Source: Streptomyces sp. ATexAB-D23 (GTDB taxonomy: Bacteria > Actinomycetota > Actinomycetes > Streptomycetales > Streptomycetaceae). Taken from it: a stretch of 64,000 bases of DNA. Location of the stretch: positions 443,591-507,590 of the forward strand of contig NZ_KB892024.1 in the NCBI RefSeq assembly GCF_000373645.1, given 5' to 3'. The notes under the pieces were generated by a model that saw only the letters and a list, made by a program, of their open reading frames with translations, had not been told where the DNA came from and made no database searches. Of this stretch, positions 1 to 8,094 are shown piece after piece. Each line of letters starts with the position of its first letter. Position 1 is the stretch's first letter. A program made the position numbers and the translations under genes.

Positions 1-754
1 CGCGGAGCCCCAGGGGCAGCCGCGCCGCGGGTATGCCGTGGGGCAGCTCGAAGCGGATGCGGGCGGGGCGGGCGGCCGTCACCTCGGCGGTGGTGCCCGC
101 GGTCACGATCCGGCCGCGGTGCATGATCGCCAGCCGGTCGGCGAGGGCTTCGGCCTCCTCCAGGTAATGCGTGGTGAGCAGCACGGTGATGCCGTCCTCC
201 TGGAGTCGGCGCACCAGCTCCCAGGTGTCGCGCCGGCCCTCGGCGTCGAGACCGGTGGTCGGCTCGTCCAGGAAGAGCACCTCGGGCCGGCCGAGCAGGG
301 CGAGCGCCAGGTCCAGCCGCCGCCGCTCGCCGCCGGAGAGCTGCTTGACCCGGACGCGGGCCCGGTGGCCGAGCCCGACCAGCTCCAGGGCCTCGCCGGT
401 CGGCCGGGCGCCACTGGTGCAGCCCGCCCACATCCGTACCGTCTCGGCCACCGAGAGGTCGGACGGGAAGCCGCCCTCCTGGAGCATCACGCCTATCCGT
501 GGGCGGACCCGGGAGCGCTCGGCGTACGGATCGTGGCCCAGCACCCGGACCGTGCCGCCGTCGGGGCGGGCGAGGCCCTCCAGAAGCTCGACGGTGGAAG
601 TCTTTCCGGCGCCGTTCGTGCCGAGCAGGGCGAACAGCTCGCCGCGCGCCACGCTGAAGGAGACGCCGGTCACGGCCTCGAAGCCGCCGGCGTAACTGCG
701 CCGGACGTCATCCGCCTGGATCACGCACTCACGGGACATGTCGTCGCTGGTCAT
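1..754 (-). CDS. ABC transporter ATP-binding protein, DrrA type (3' end outside the window)
   Basis: ATPase subunit of an ABC exporter of the DrrA/CcmA type, which hydrolyses ATP at the inner membrane face to drive a separate permease. Visible motifs in order: Walker A LGTNGAGKT near residue 45, Q-loop region GVMLQEGG, signature LSGGERRR, Walker B VLFLDEPTTGLD and switch histidine in LLTTHYLEEAE. The start at 754 has GGAGGA 11 nt upstream; an in-frame ATG at 739 has no ribosome site. The C-terminal part and any permease lie beyond the left edge. A 30-bp dyad lies 50 to 80 bp upstream and may control it. The family call is secure; the substrate is unknown. Confidence 0.93.
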   Translation of the reverse strand, partial: MTSDDMSRECVIQADDVRRSYAGGFEAVTGVSFSVARGELFALLGTNGAGKTSTVELLEGLARPDGGTVRVLGHDPYAERSRVRPRIGVMLQEGGFPSDLSVAETVRMWAGCTSGARPTGEALELVGLGHRARVRVKQLSGGERRRLDLALALLGRPEVLFLDEPTTGLDAEGRRDTWELVRRLQEDGITVLLTTHYLEEAEALADRLAIMHRGRIVTAGTTAEVTAARPARIRFELPHGIPAARLPLGLR

Positions 755-803
755 GTCTCAAGGCTTCCTCCGCCGGACGGCCTACGGCAGTGCGCGCTGT
801 CAC

Positions 804-833
804 CACCACCTATGACAAACGTCATGGGTGGTG
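804..833. promoter_or_regulatory. Imperfect 13-bp dyad, likely operator of the ABC transporter
   Basis: CACCACCTATGAC, a 4-nt spacer AAAC, then GTCATGGGTGGTG: arms complementary at 12 of 13 positions. It is 50 to 80 bp upstream of the ABC ATPase start, where a transcription factor would bind. The core ATGAC-N4-GTCAT resembles sites of response regulators often encoded next to such transporters; that link is inference because no regulator gene is in view. Confidence 0.5.
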
Positions 834-960
834 CGAAGCGGGCCGGGAAAGCACCTGGTGTCGCGTCGGAGAAGCGGAAGCACCGGAATGCGACCAGGCC
901 TCCCTGCACGAGGAAGACCCCCGATGCGAGGAGGACTGCCGGCGCGACGAAGACTGCCAG

Positions 961-1011
961 TGCGACGAAGATCCAGGCGCGACGAAGATCCAGGCACAGC
1001 GAAGATCCAGG
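961..1011. repeat. Three 17-bp tandem repeats between the ABC operator and tRNA-Gly
   Basis: Consecutive units at 961-977, 978-994 and 995-1011 share the core CGAAGATCCAGG. More degenerate copies precede (about 942-960) and follow (1012-1028, running into the tRNA terminator). No gene is evident between 755 and 1016. Confidence 0.7.
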
Positions 1012-1016
1012 CACGA

Positions 1017-1050
1017 CGAAGGCCCCGGTCGAAATCGACCGGGGCCTTCG
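1017..1050 (-). terminator. Hairpin terminator of tRNA-Gly(GCC)
   Basis: Perfect 15-bp inverted repeat with a 4-nt loop, 7 nt beyond the tRNA 3' end. There is no U-tract, as is usual for Streptomyces terminators. Confidence 0.8.
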
Positions 1051-1057
1051 ATATACG

Positions 1058-1130
1058 AGCGGACGACCAGGTTCGAACTGGCGACCTCAACCTTGGCAAG
1101 GTTGCGCTCTACCAACTGAGCTACGTCCGC
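1058..1130 (-). tRNA. tRNA-Gly (anticodon GCC)
   Basis: Complete cloverleaf: acceptor GCGGACG/CGTCCGC, D-loop with GG, anticodon loop TTGCCAA, normal T-loop TTCGAAC, discriminator U73. CCA is not encoded. Decodes GGC and GGU. It is followed by a strong hairpin and lies downstream of the second, aberrant tRNA-Gly on the same strand. Confidence 0.96.
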
Positions 1131-1210
1131 ATTGCAACCACTCGGCTTTCACCGGTGGAGCGAGCACTACTCTACCCGATCCACTGGAGTGGTCGTGAAG
1201 AGTGATGCAG

Positions 1211-1282
1211 AGCGGGTGACAGGAATTGCACACTGCGCCTTCCCCCTGGAAGGGGGATGTTCTGCTACTGAACTACACCCGC
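1211..1282 (-). tRNA. tRNA-Gly (anticodon UCC) with aberrant D- and T-arms
   Basis: Acceptor stem GCGGGTG/CACCCGC, D-stem GTTC/GAAC, anticodon stem TCCCC/GGGGA with loop CTTCCAG, and U73 identify a glycine tRNA reading GGA. Two conserved elements are missing. The D-loop AGTAGCA has no G18-G19 pair. The T-loop reads TGCAATT instead of TTCNANN, and its flanking sequences CAGTG and CCTGT pair poorly. The D-loop/T-loop tertiary contact is therefore absent. It may be a dedicated peptidoglycan tRNA (see findings), a divergent elongator or a decaying copy. Confidence 0.85.
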
Positions 1283-1471
1283 ACGCTGCTTGGGGTTCGG
1301 CTTTTCGGCCTTGCCCTTCGGCGTGCTCCAGACTCTAGCCGACCTGCGGGGGTGTCGCGCAAGTCGGCTCCCGAGAGGCGTCGCCCGGCGCCACCCTGAC
1401 GGGGCGTCGGGCGCGTCCGCCGCACGGGTCCGGCGCGGCCGGCCGGCCCGCACGCCGGTCCGGGCGCAGGA

Positions 1472-1807
1472 TCAACTGGCTTCCTGGAACGCCTCGTAGA
1501 CGCTTTTGGGAATCCGGCCCCGGGCCGGCACGTCCATCCGGTGCGAGCGCGCCCAGGCGCGCACCGCCGCGGGGTCGGGTGCGAGCGAGGTGTGCCGGTA
1601 CGAGACGGGAACCTTGCCGCGTTTGCCGGTATTTGTCTGCTTACGGCCGGCCGCCATGTACGGGGCCAGGGCTTTGCGCAGTTTCTTTGCGTTGGACGGA
1701 TTGAGGTCGATCTCGTACGACTTCCCGTCGAGGGCGAAGGAGACCGTTTCCGCCGCTGTTCCCCCGTCGATGTCGTCGGAGAGTGTGACCACTACGCGCT
1801 GCGCCAC
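1472..1807 (-). CDS. lsrL: Lsr2-family nucleoid-associated protein (LsrL-type paralogue)
   Basis: Small DNA-bridging protein of 111 residues that binds AT-rich DNA and silences it. The N-terminal dimerisation half begins AQRVVVTLSDDIDGGTA; the C-terminal DNA-binding half contains VRAWARSHRMDVPARGRIP, whose RGR is the minor-groove hook of the family. The GTG start at 1807 has GGAAAGG just upstream; a longer frame upstream adds no family sequence. Streptomyces usually carry two copies, and the one beside purSQL is, as I recall from S. coelicolor gene order, LsrL rather than the main Lsr2. The family is certain; the paralogue assignment rests on synteny. Confidence 0.9.
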   Translation of the reverse strand: MAQRVVVTLSDDIDGGTAAETVSFALDGKSYEIDLNPSNAKKLRKALAPYMAAGRKQTNTGKRGKVPVSYRHTSLAPDPAAVRAWARSHRMDVPARGRIPKSVYEAFQEAS

Positions 1808-2191
1808 GGATATCGGTCCTTTCCTACAGCATCGACGCGTCTGACATGCGCCGATGCCGGCCTTCCGGCTGTGAGCGCGGATGCGGCCCGACTGTTGTCG
1901 GTGTCGCGGGGGCAATGCTGCTTTCCCTGGTAATCATTTGTACAGCGACTGGTGCCGCATTGTGAAGCCCGCCCAATTACCTGCGCGTGTCCGCCCGCTA
2001 TGTGGGCCGCCCGCGATCATTTGTTTCGCGGGATTTTCGTGGCCCGTGATCGGCCGATATCTCGGCGTGATCTGCCCCGTTTGATATCTACCCGCGTAGA
2101 ATTTCCGGGCAGGTACGCTGAGTGGACCCGCGGGGGTCTGGGGAACCCCCCGGAGAAACAGCCGCACCACACCACCACACCGGGAGTGCCA
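1808..2191. promoter_or_regulatory. AT-richer divergent control region between lsrL and purS
   Basis: A 384-bp gap between divergent genes, lower in GC than its surroundings. It holds two copies of ATCATTTGT (1933-1941 and 2016-2024) and a 7-bp inverted repeat CCCGCGA/TCGCGGG around the second copy (2010-2032). A TAGAAT at about 2096-2101 could be a -10 box for purS. No coding sequence seen. The AT-rich character makes autoregulation by the adjacent Lsr2-family protein plausible but unshown. Confidence 0.5.
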
Positions 2192-2452
2192 GTGGCACGC
2201 GTCGTAGTCGACGTCATGCTCAAGCCCGAGATCCTCGACCCGCAGGGACAGGCGGTGCAGCGCGCACTGCCCCGTCTCGGCTTCGAGGGAATCGCGGACG
2301 TACGTCAGGGAAAGCGTTTCGAGCTGCAGGTCGAGGGGCCGGTCGATGACGCCGCCCTCGCCCGTATTCACGAGATGGCGGAGACCTTCCTCGCCAACAC
2401 CGTGATCGAGGACTTCACCGTCAAGGTGGAGAAGGCCGAGGAGTCGAAGTGA
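2192..2452 (+). CDS. purS: Phosphoribosylformylglycinamidine synthase subunit PurS
   Basis: 86-residue structural subunit of the three-part FGAM synthase; its dimer bridges the glutaminase PurQ and the synthetase PurL in the fourth step of purine synthesis. The sequence opens ARVVVDVMLKPEILDPQGQA and has the family core ALPRLGFEGIADVRQGKRFEL. The GTG at 2192 is preceded by CGGGAG at 2181-2186; a GTG at 2186 overlaps that site and is less likely. Its stop overlaps the purQ start as GTGA, so the two are probably translationally coupled. Confidence 0.95.
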   Translation: MARVVVDVMLKPEILDPQGQAVQRALPRLGFEGIADVRQGKRFELQVEGPVDDAALARIHEMAETFLANTVIEDFTVKVEKAEESK

Positions 2453-3129
2453 CTGCTCGTATCGGAGTCGTCACCTTTCCGGGCACGCTCGACGACCAGG
2501 ACGCCCTTAGGGCCGTACGGGTCGCGGGCGCCGAACCCGTATCGCTGTGGCACCGCGACAAGGACCTGCACCAGGTCGACGCGGTCATCCTCGCGGGCGG
2601 TTTCTCCTACGGCGACTATCTGCGCGCCGGAGCCATCTCCCGGTTCTCGCCGGTCATGGAGACGGTGATCGAGCAGGCGAAGGCGGGCATGCCGGTCCTC
2701 GGCATCTGCAACGGCTTCCAGATCCTGACCGAGGCGCATCTGCTGCCCGGCGCGATGCTGCGCAACAACCACCTGCACTTCATCTGCCGCGACCAGACCC
2801 TGCGCGTCGAGAACGCGGAGACCGCCTGGACCTCGGACTACTCCGCGGGCCAGGAGATCTCCGTCCCCCTCAAGAACATGGACGGCCGTTACACCGCCGA
2901 CGAGCACACGCTCGACGAGCTGGAGGCCGAGGGCCGCGTCGCCTTCCGCTACGTGGGCCGCAACCCCAACGGCTCACTGCGCGACATCGCCGGCATCACC
3001 AACGCCGCGGGCAACGTCGTCGGCCTGATGCCGCACCCGGAGCACGCCGTGGAGCCGCTGATCGGCACCGGTCGCACCGACGGTCTCGGTTTCTTCACCT
3101 CGATCATCAAGAAGCTGGTCAACGCATGA
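2449..3129 (+). CDS. purQ: Phosphoribosylformylglycinamidine synthase subunit PurQ (glutaminase)
   Basis: Class I glutamine amidotransferase subunit, 226 residues, which releases ammonia from glutamine for PurL. Motifs: N-terminal GVVTFPGTLDD, oxyanion region LAGGFSYGDYLRAGA, nucleophile cysteine in VLGICNGFQIL, and the catalytic His and Glu in GLMPHPEHAVE. Length is normal for the small, separate form found with PurS. It overlaps purS by 4 bp (GTGA) and purL by 4 bp (ATGA). Confidence 0.96.
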   Translation: MTARIGVVTFPGTLDDQDALRAVRVAGAEPVSLWHRDKDLHQVDAVILAGGFSYGDYLRAGAISRFSPVMETVIEQAKAGMPVLGICNGFQILTEAHLLPGAMLRNNHLHFICRDQTLRVENAETAWTSDYSAGQEISVPLKNMDGRYTADEHTLDELEAEGRVAFRYVGRNPNGSLRDIAGITNAAGNVVGLMPHPEHAVEPLIGTGRTDGLGFFTSIIKKLVNA

Positions 3130-5375
3130 GCCTGGACACGGTCAAGCACGCGGCCGAAACCCCGGACACCGAGCAGCCCTGGAAGGAACTCGGCCTCAAG
3201 GAGGACGAGTACGCCCGCATCCGCGAGATCCTGGGCCGCCGTCCCACCGGCGCCGAGCTCGCCATGTACTCGGTGATGTGGTCGGAGCACTGCTCGTACA
3301 AGAGCAGCAAGGTCCACCTCAAGCAGTTCGGCGAGAAGGTCCCGGCCAACGACGCCATGCTCGTCGGCATCGGTGAGAACGCCGGTGTGGTCGACGTCGG
3401 CCAGGGGTACGCGGTCACCTTCAAGGTCGAGTCGCACAACCACCCCTCGTACATCGAGCCCTACCAGGGCGCGGCGACCGGCGTCGGCGGCATCGTCCGC
3501 GACATCCTCGCCATGGGCGCCCGCCCGGTCGCGGTCGTCGACCCGCTGCGCTTCGGCGCGGCCGACCACCCGGACACCAAGCGCGTCCTGCCGGGCGTCG
3601 TCGCGGGCATCGGCGGCTACGGCAACTGCCTGGGCCTGCCGAACATCGGCGGCGAGGTCGTCTTCGACGCCTGCTACCAGGGCAACCCGCTCGTCAACGC
3701 CGGCTGCATCGGCGTGATGAAGCACGAGGACATCCACCTCGCGCAGGCGTCCGGCCCCGGCAACAAGGTCATCCTGTACGGCGCCCGGACCGGTGGCGAC
3801 GGCATCGGCGGCGTCTCGGTGCTGGCCTCGGAGACCTTCGAGTCGACCGGCCCGGCCAAGCGCCCCGCCGTCCAGGTCGGCGACCCGTTCCAGGAGAAAC
3901 TCCTCATCGAGTGCACCCTGGAGATCTTCAAGGAGAAGCTCGTCGCGGGCATCCAGGACCTCGGCGGCGCCGGGCTCTCCTGCGCCACGTCCGAGCTGGC
4001 CTCCGCGGGCTCCGGCGGCATGCGCGTCGAGCTGGACACCGTGCCGCTGCGTGACTCCTCCCTCTCGCCCGAGGAAATCCTCATGAGCGAGTCGCAGGAG
4101 CGCATGTGCGCGATCGTCGAGCCGCAGCACGTGGACCGCTTCCTGGAGATCTGCGAGAAGTGGGACGTCATCGCCACCGTCATCGGTGAGGTGACCGAGG
4201 GTTCGCAGCTGGAGATCTTCTGGCACGGCGAGCAGATCGTGGACGTTCCGCCGCGGTCCGTCGCCCACGAGGGCCCGACCTACCACCGCCCGTACGCCCG
4301 CCCCTCCTGGCAGGACGCGCTCCAGGCGGACGACGCCGGCAAGCTGGCCCGCCCGGCGAACGGCGCCGAGCTGCGCGAACAGGTCCTCAAGCTGGTGTCC
4401 TCGCCGAACCAGGCGTCGAAGTCCTGGATCACGGACCAGTACGACCGGTTCGTGCAGGGCAACACCGTGCTCGCGATGCCCGAGGACGCCGGCATGGTCC
4501 GCATCGACGAGGAGTCCAACCTCGGCGTGGCCATGGCGACCGACGGCAACGGCCGGTACGCGAAGCTCGACCCGTACACCGGGGCGCAGCTCGCGCTGGC
4601 GGAGTCGTACCGCAATGTCGCCGCCTCCGGCGCCAAGCCGCTCGCCATCTCGGACTGCCTGAACTTCGGTTCGCCCGAGGACCCGGACGTCATGTGGCAG
4701 TTCGCCGAGGCCACCCGCGGTCTCGCGGACGGCTGCCTGGAGCTGGGCACCCCGGTCACCGGCGGCAACGTCTCGCTGTACAACCAGACCGGTGAGACGG
4801 CGATCCACCCGACGCCGGTCGTGGCCGTGCTCGGTGTGATCGACGACGTCACGCGGCGCACGCCGGTCGCCTTCGCGGAAGAGGGCCAGCTCCTCTACCT
4901 GCTGGGCGACACGGGCGAGGAGTTCGGCGGCTCCGCCTGGTCCGAGGTCGTCCACAACCACCTCGGCGGCCTGCCGCCCAAGGTGGACCTGGGCCGCGAG
5001 AAGCTGCTCGCCGAGATCCTGATCTCGGCCTCCCGCGACGGCATGATCGACGCGGCGCACGACCTGTCCGACGGCGGTCTGATCCAGGCGGTCACCGAGT
5101 CCTGCCTGCGTGGCGGGAACGGTGCCCGGCTGGTCGTGCCGGACGGCCTGGACGCGTTCACGCTGCTGTTCTCGGAGTCCGCGGGCCGCGCGGTCGTCTC
5201 GGTGCCGCGCAGCGAGGAGCTGCGGTTCAACGACATGTGCGGGGCGCGCGGTCTGCCCGTGACCCGCCTCGGTGTCGTGGACGGCGACGAGATCGAGGTC
5301 CAGGGCGAGTTCTCCATCCCGCTGAGCGAGCTGCGTACGGCGCACGAGGACACGATCCCCGCGCTGCTGGCGTAG
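3126..5375 (+). CDS. purL: Phosphoribosylformylglycinamidine synthase subunit PurL
   Basis: Synthetase subunit of 749 residues, converting FGAR, ATP and ammonia from PurQ into FGAM. It is the small PurL form that lacks a fused glutaminase, which agrees with separate purS and purQ. Recognisable segments: MYSVMWSEHCSYKSSK near the N terminus, the nucleotide-binding VESHNHPSYIEPYQGAATG, and the second-half AHDLSDGGL. The ATG at 3126 overlaps the purQ stop. A strong hairpin 25 bp beyond the stop closes the purSQL operon. Confidence 0.96.
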   Translation: MSLDTVKHAAETPDTEQPWKELGLKEDEYARIREILGRRPTGAELAMYSVMWSEHCSYKSSKVHLKQFGEKVPANDAMLVGIGENAGVVDVGQGYAVTFKVESHNHPSYIEPYQGAATGVGGIVRDILAMGARPVAVVDPLRFGAADHPDTKRVLPGVVAGIGGYGNCLGLPNIGGEVVFDACYQGNPLVNAGCIGVMKHEDIHLAQASGPGNKVILYGARTGGDGIGGVSVLASETFESTGPAKRPAVQVGDPFQEKLLIECTLEIFKEKLVAGIQDLGGAGLSCATSELASAGSGGMRVELDTVPLRDSSLSPEEILMSESQERMCAIVEPQHVDRFLEICEKWDVIATVIGEVTEGSQLEIFWHGEQIVDVPPRSVAHEGPTYHRPYARPSWQDALQADDAGKLARPANGAELREQVLKLVSSPNQASKSWITDQYDRFVQGNTVLAMPEDAGMVRIDEESNLGVAMATDGNGRYAKLDPYTGAQLALAESYRNVAASGAKPLAISDCLNFGSPEDPDVMWQFAEATRGLADGCLELGTPVTGGNVSLYNQTGETAIHPTPVVAVLGVIDDVTRRTPVAFAEEGQLLYLLGDTGEEFGGSAWSEVVHNHLGGLPPKVDLGREKLLAEILISASRDGMIDAAHDLSDGGLIQAVTESCLRGGNGARLVVPDGLDAFTLLFSESAGRAVVSVPRSEELRFNDMCGARGLPVTRLGVVDGDEIEVQGEFSIPLSELRTAHEDTIPALLA

Positions 5376-5399
5376 TCCGCGGGCAGTTCGCCCATGCCG

Positions 5400-5432
5400 A
5401 GGCCCCCGACCGGTCCGACCGGTCGGGGGCCT
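5400..5432 (+). terminator. Terminator of purSQL (probably bidirectional)
   Basis: Inverted repeat of 15 bp, AGGCCCCCGACCGGT and its complement around a 3-nt loop, followed by TTG. It lies between convergent purL and the MFS gene, so it can serve both. Confidence 0.85.
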
Positions 5433-5479
5433 TTGCGATGTGCGTACGGGAAATGCCGGGCCGTGCCGTACGGGAGTGG

Positions 5480-7027
5480 TCACGCCTTTCTGCGGGTGCC
5501 CGGGAGCCGGGTGGACAGGATCAGGGCGAGGACCATCACTCCGGTGGCGCAGGCGAAGACGACGTCGGCCGATGAGGCGAAGGCGTCCAGGGCCTGCCGC
5601 CGGGCCGCGCCCGTGAGCCCGCCGATGTCGCTGGTCGACCCGCCGGGGCCCTTGGCCGCGTAGGCCCTGCTGAGTACGGCTCCGAAGACGGAGGCCCCGA
5701 GCGCGGTGCCGAGGGTCTGGAAGAACCGGACCCCGGTGGTCGCCACCCCCAGCTGACTCGGCGGGGCGGCCTCCTGGACCAGCTGGATGAGCTGGCCGAT
5801 GAGCTGGCCGAAGCCGATCCCCATCAGGAGCATCGCGCCGCGCACCGTCCACAGCCCGGTGTCCGTGCCGAGCGTGGTGAGGACGGCGAGGGCGGCCGAG
5901 GCGAAGACGGTGCCGCTGACGACGAAGGTCTTCTGCGACCAGCCTGCCGCGACGAGACGGCCCGAGACGAGGCCGACGACGGTCATGCCGATGGCCATCG
6001 GGACCAGGAAGAGTCCGGCCGAGGTCGCCGCGACACCCCGTACGACCTGGAGGTAGATCATCACGTAGACGATCGACCCCATCATCGCGACACCGACCAG
6101 GCCCTGGATCGCGAAGCCGTAGCGCATGGGCCGGAGGGCGAAGTGGGAGAGGGGCAGGATCGGTTCGGCGGCCGTGGCTTGGCGCCAGAGGAACAGGACC
6201 AGTGCGGCGACGGCGGCCACGGCCAGGCCCACGACGGTGGGCGAGGTCCAGGCGTAGCGTCCGCCGCCCCACTCGGTGACCAGGAGCAGGGCGGTCGAGA
6301 AGGCGGCGGCCAGGCCGGCGCCGAGGAAGTCGATGCGGTGGCGGGTGGTGCGTACGGGGAGCCTCACCACGACGACCGCGCCGGCCAGGACGGCGACGCC
6401 GACGGGCAGATTGACGTAGAAGATCCACCGCCACCCGGCGTGGTCGGCGAGGGCGCCGCCCAGCCAGGGGCCGAGCGCCATGCCCGCGCCGGCGATGATC
6501 CCGCCCAGGCTGCCCTTCGAGTCGCCGCGCTGCGCGCCGGACTCTGCCCCGCCGCCGTTCGCCCGTGCCGCGGAACCCAGCTCGTGCAGGACGACCATGG
6601 TCACGCTCATCAGCCCGCCGCCGCCGATGCCCTGGAAGGCGCGCGCGGCGATCAGCCCGCCCATGGACTGGGCCATTCCGCACAGCGCCGAACCGGTGAG
6701 GAAGGTCGCCAGCGCCCCGATGAAGACGGTTTTCGAGCCGAGGGTGTCGCAGAGCTTCCCGTACAGCGGCAGCGCGGCGGTCGCGGCGAGCTGGTAGGCG
6801 GCGATCAGCCACGGGATCCGGTCGACGCCGTGGACGGGGTCGAGATCGCGGACGATCGGCACGGTCGCCGAGGACACGATGTTCGAGTCCAGCACGGCCA
6901 GCAGGATCGTGACGATGCAGAGTGCGACGGCGACGGTGGCGCGGCGGTCGGTGACGCGGCGGTCGGTGGCCGGCCGCTCGGTGCCGGCCGCCCGTGGAGG
7001 CTCGGCCGCGGTCTTCGTTTCGGGCAT
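5480..7027 (-). CDS. DHA2-family MFS drug efflux transporter (EmrB/QacA type)
   Basis: Proton-coupled multidrug exporter of 515 residues with about 14 membrane helices. The first helix ends with the DHA2 signature LLAVLDSNIVSSATVPI. Motif A-like PLYGKLCDTLGSKTVFI follows helix 2, and ARAFQGIGGGGLM precedes a well-conserved helix 5 region. A short polar insert (about residues 155-175, GGAESGAQRGDSKG) follows helix 4. The ATG at 7027 has GGAGG upstream. It is divergent from a TetR gene across 126 bp, the classical repressor-pump arrangement; the substrate cannot be inferred. Confidence 0.92.
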   Translation of the reverse strand: MPETKTAAEPPRAAGTERPATDRRVTDRRATVAVALCIVTILLAVLDSNIVSSATVPIVRDLDPVHGVDRIPWLIAAYQLAATAALPLYGKLCDTLGSKTVFIGALATFLTGSALCGMAQSMGGLIAARAFQGIGGGGLMSVTMVVLHELGSAARANGGGAESGAQRGDSKGSLGGIIAGAGMALGPWLGGALADHAGWRWIFYVNLPVGVAVLAGAVVVVRLPVRTTRHRIDFLGAGLAAAFSTALLLVTEWGGGRYAWTSPTVVGLAVAAVAALVLFLWRQATAAEPILPLSHFALRPMRYGFAIQGLVGVAMMGSIVYVMIYLQVVRGVAATSAGLFLVPMAIGMTVVGLVSGRLVAAGWSQKTFVVSGTVFASAALAVLTTLGTDTGLWTVRGAMLLMGIGFGQLIGQLIQLVQEAAPPSQLGVATTGVRFFQTLGTALGASVFGAVLSRAYAAKGPGGSTSDIGGLTGAARRQALDAFASSADVVFACATGVMVLALILSTRLPGTRRKA

Positions 7028-7153
7028 GGCAGGGCTCCCCCTCCTGAGCGGCGCGGGCTCCCCGCCGCTGCGTGGAGTCCCACTGTCCGGACATTCATGT
7101 ACTGAGTCAAGTTTTCGGCTGGGATAAATTTTCATCCTGGTATAGTGAGGGTC
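7028..7153. promoter_or_regulatory. Divergent promoter region of the MFS/TetR pair
   Basis: 126-bp gap. On the minus strand TTGACT (about 7104-7109) spaced 17 bp from GACAGT could drive the pump gene. On the plus strand TATAGT (7141-7146) precedes tetR very closely. Between them GGAT-N8-ATCC around an AAATTT core is a weak dyad that could be the repressor operator. Box assignments are tentative. Confidence 0.45.
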
Positions 7154-7792
7154 ATGACCGAGGGGATGGGCCTGCGCGAGCGCAAGAAGATCGAGACGCG
7201 ACGTCGTCTGCTGGCGGAGGCCACGAAGCTCTTCGGCGAGCGCGGCTTCGACCAGGTCTCGGTCGCGGAGATCGCCGAAGCGGCCAACGTGTCGAAGATG
7301 ACCGTCTTCAACTACTTCGACAGCAAGGAAGACCTGGTCTTCGCGCCGATGGAGGAGCACATCGGCGACGCCGCCCGGATCGTGCGGGACCGCGCGCTCG
7401 GCGAATCCGTGGTCGCGGCCATGCGCCGGCAGTACCGGGAGGCCGTCGAGCGCCGGGACCCCTCGGTGGGGATGAGCGACGACGCGGTGGCGCTCGGTCT
7501 CATCCGGCTCATCCAGCAGACGCCGGTCCTGCTCACCCGCGCGCACGCCTTCTTCGTCGGCACCCTCGACGAACTCACCGATGCCCTGATCGACGAGGGC
7601 GAGGAGCCGGCCATCGCCCTCGTCGTCGCCTCCCAGCTGCTCGGTGCGCACAACGCGCTGATCACCGAGAACCACCGGCGCCTGCTGGCCGGTGAATCGG
7701 CCGACGCGATCGCGGCGGACGCCGTCAGGCTCGCCGGCCGCGCCTTCGACCTGCTGGAGAAGGGCCTCGGCGACTACGCGACCCGGACCTGA
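7154..7792 (+). CDS. TetR-family regulator of the adjacent efflux pump
   Basis: 212-residue repressor. The N-terminal helix-turn-helix includes KIETRRRLLAEATKLFGERG, then FDQVSVAEIAEAANVSKMTV and the family core FNYFDSKEDLV. The rest is the variable ligand-binding domain, with DLLEKGLGDY near the C terminus. The ATG at 7154 follows GTGAGG; a GTG at 7145 and an ATG at 7166 are alternatives. It is divergent from the DHA2 transporter, so it most likely represses that gene and itself until a pump substrate binds. Confidence 0.9.
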   Translation: MTEGMGLRERKKIETRRRLLAEATKLFGERGFDQVSVAEIAEAANVSKMTVFNYFDSKEDLVFAPMEEHIGDAARIVRDRALGESVVAAMRRQYREAVERRDPSVGMSDDAVALGLIRLIQQTPVLLTRAHAFFVGTLDELTDALIDEGEEPAIALVVASQLLGAHNALITENHRRLLAGESADAIAADAVRLAGRAFDLLEKGLGDYATRT

Positions 7793-7879
7793 CGGGCGGG
7801 GCACCCGGGCGACCGGGGCGGCCGCAGCCGCGTCCCGCGCCTGCGGGCTCAGCCCATGTGCCCATCCCACGTGCTGAGC

Positions 7880-8040
7880 TCGCGTCCCGAGCCCCGCGTC
7901 CCGCGTCCCGAGCCCCGCGTCCCGCGTCCCGAGCCCCGTGGCCCGCGGCCCCGGCCCCGGCCTGCGGCCCCCGCCCCGGCCCCCGGCCCCGGCCCCCGGC
8001 CCCGGCCCCCCGCCCCGGCCTGCGGCCCCCCCTCCCACCC
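7880..8040. repeat. Low-complexity GC-rich tandem repeats
   Basis: The gap between tetR and the next gene (7793-8094) is filled with short repeats. About three copies built on CCGCGTCCCGAGCCC come first, followed by alternating GGCCCC/CGGCCC tracts. Almost pure C/G sequence prone to slippage. No gene or clear terminator seen. Confidence 0.75.
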
Positions 8041-8094
8041 CGCCCCTTCCTCGTCCCAACTGTGTTGTCAGTGCCGAGTCGTAGGCTCCTCACC

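Noticed and set aside
751..1014. Minus-strand open frame of 87 codons with a hydrophobic stretch, its stop overlapping the ABC ATPase start
   Set aside because: It spans tandem repeats and the operator-like dyad, codon third positions become less GC-biased toward its end, and it matches no family I know.
2949..7094. Very long minus-strand open frame opposite purL and the MFS gene
   Set aside because: Stop-free antisense frames are a by-product of high GC. The Arg/Gly/His-rich translation has no family sequence.
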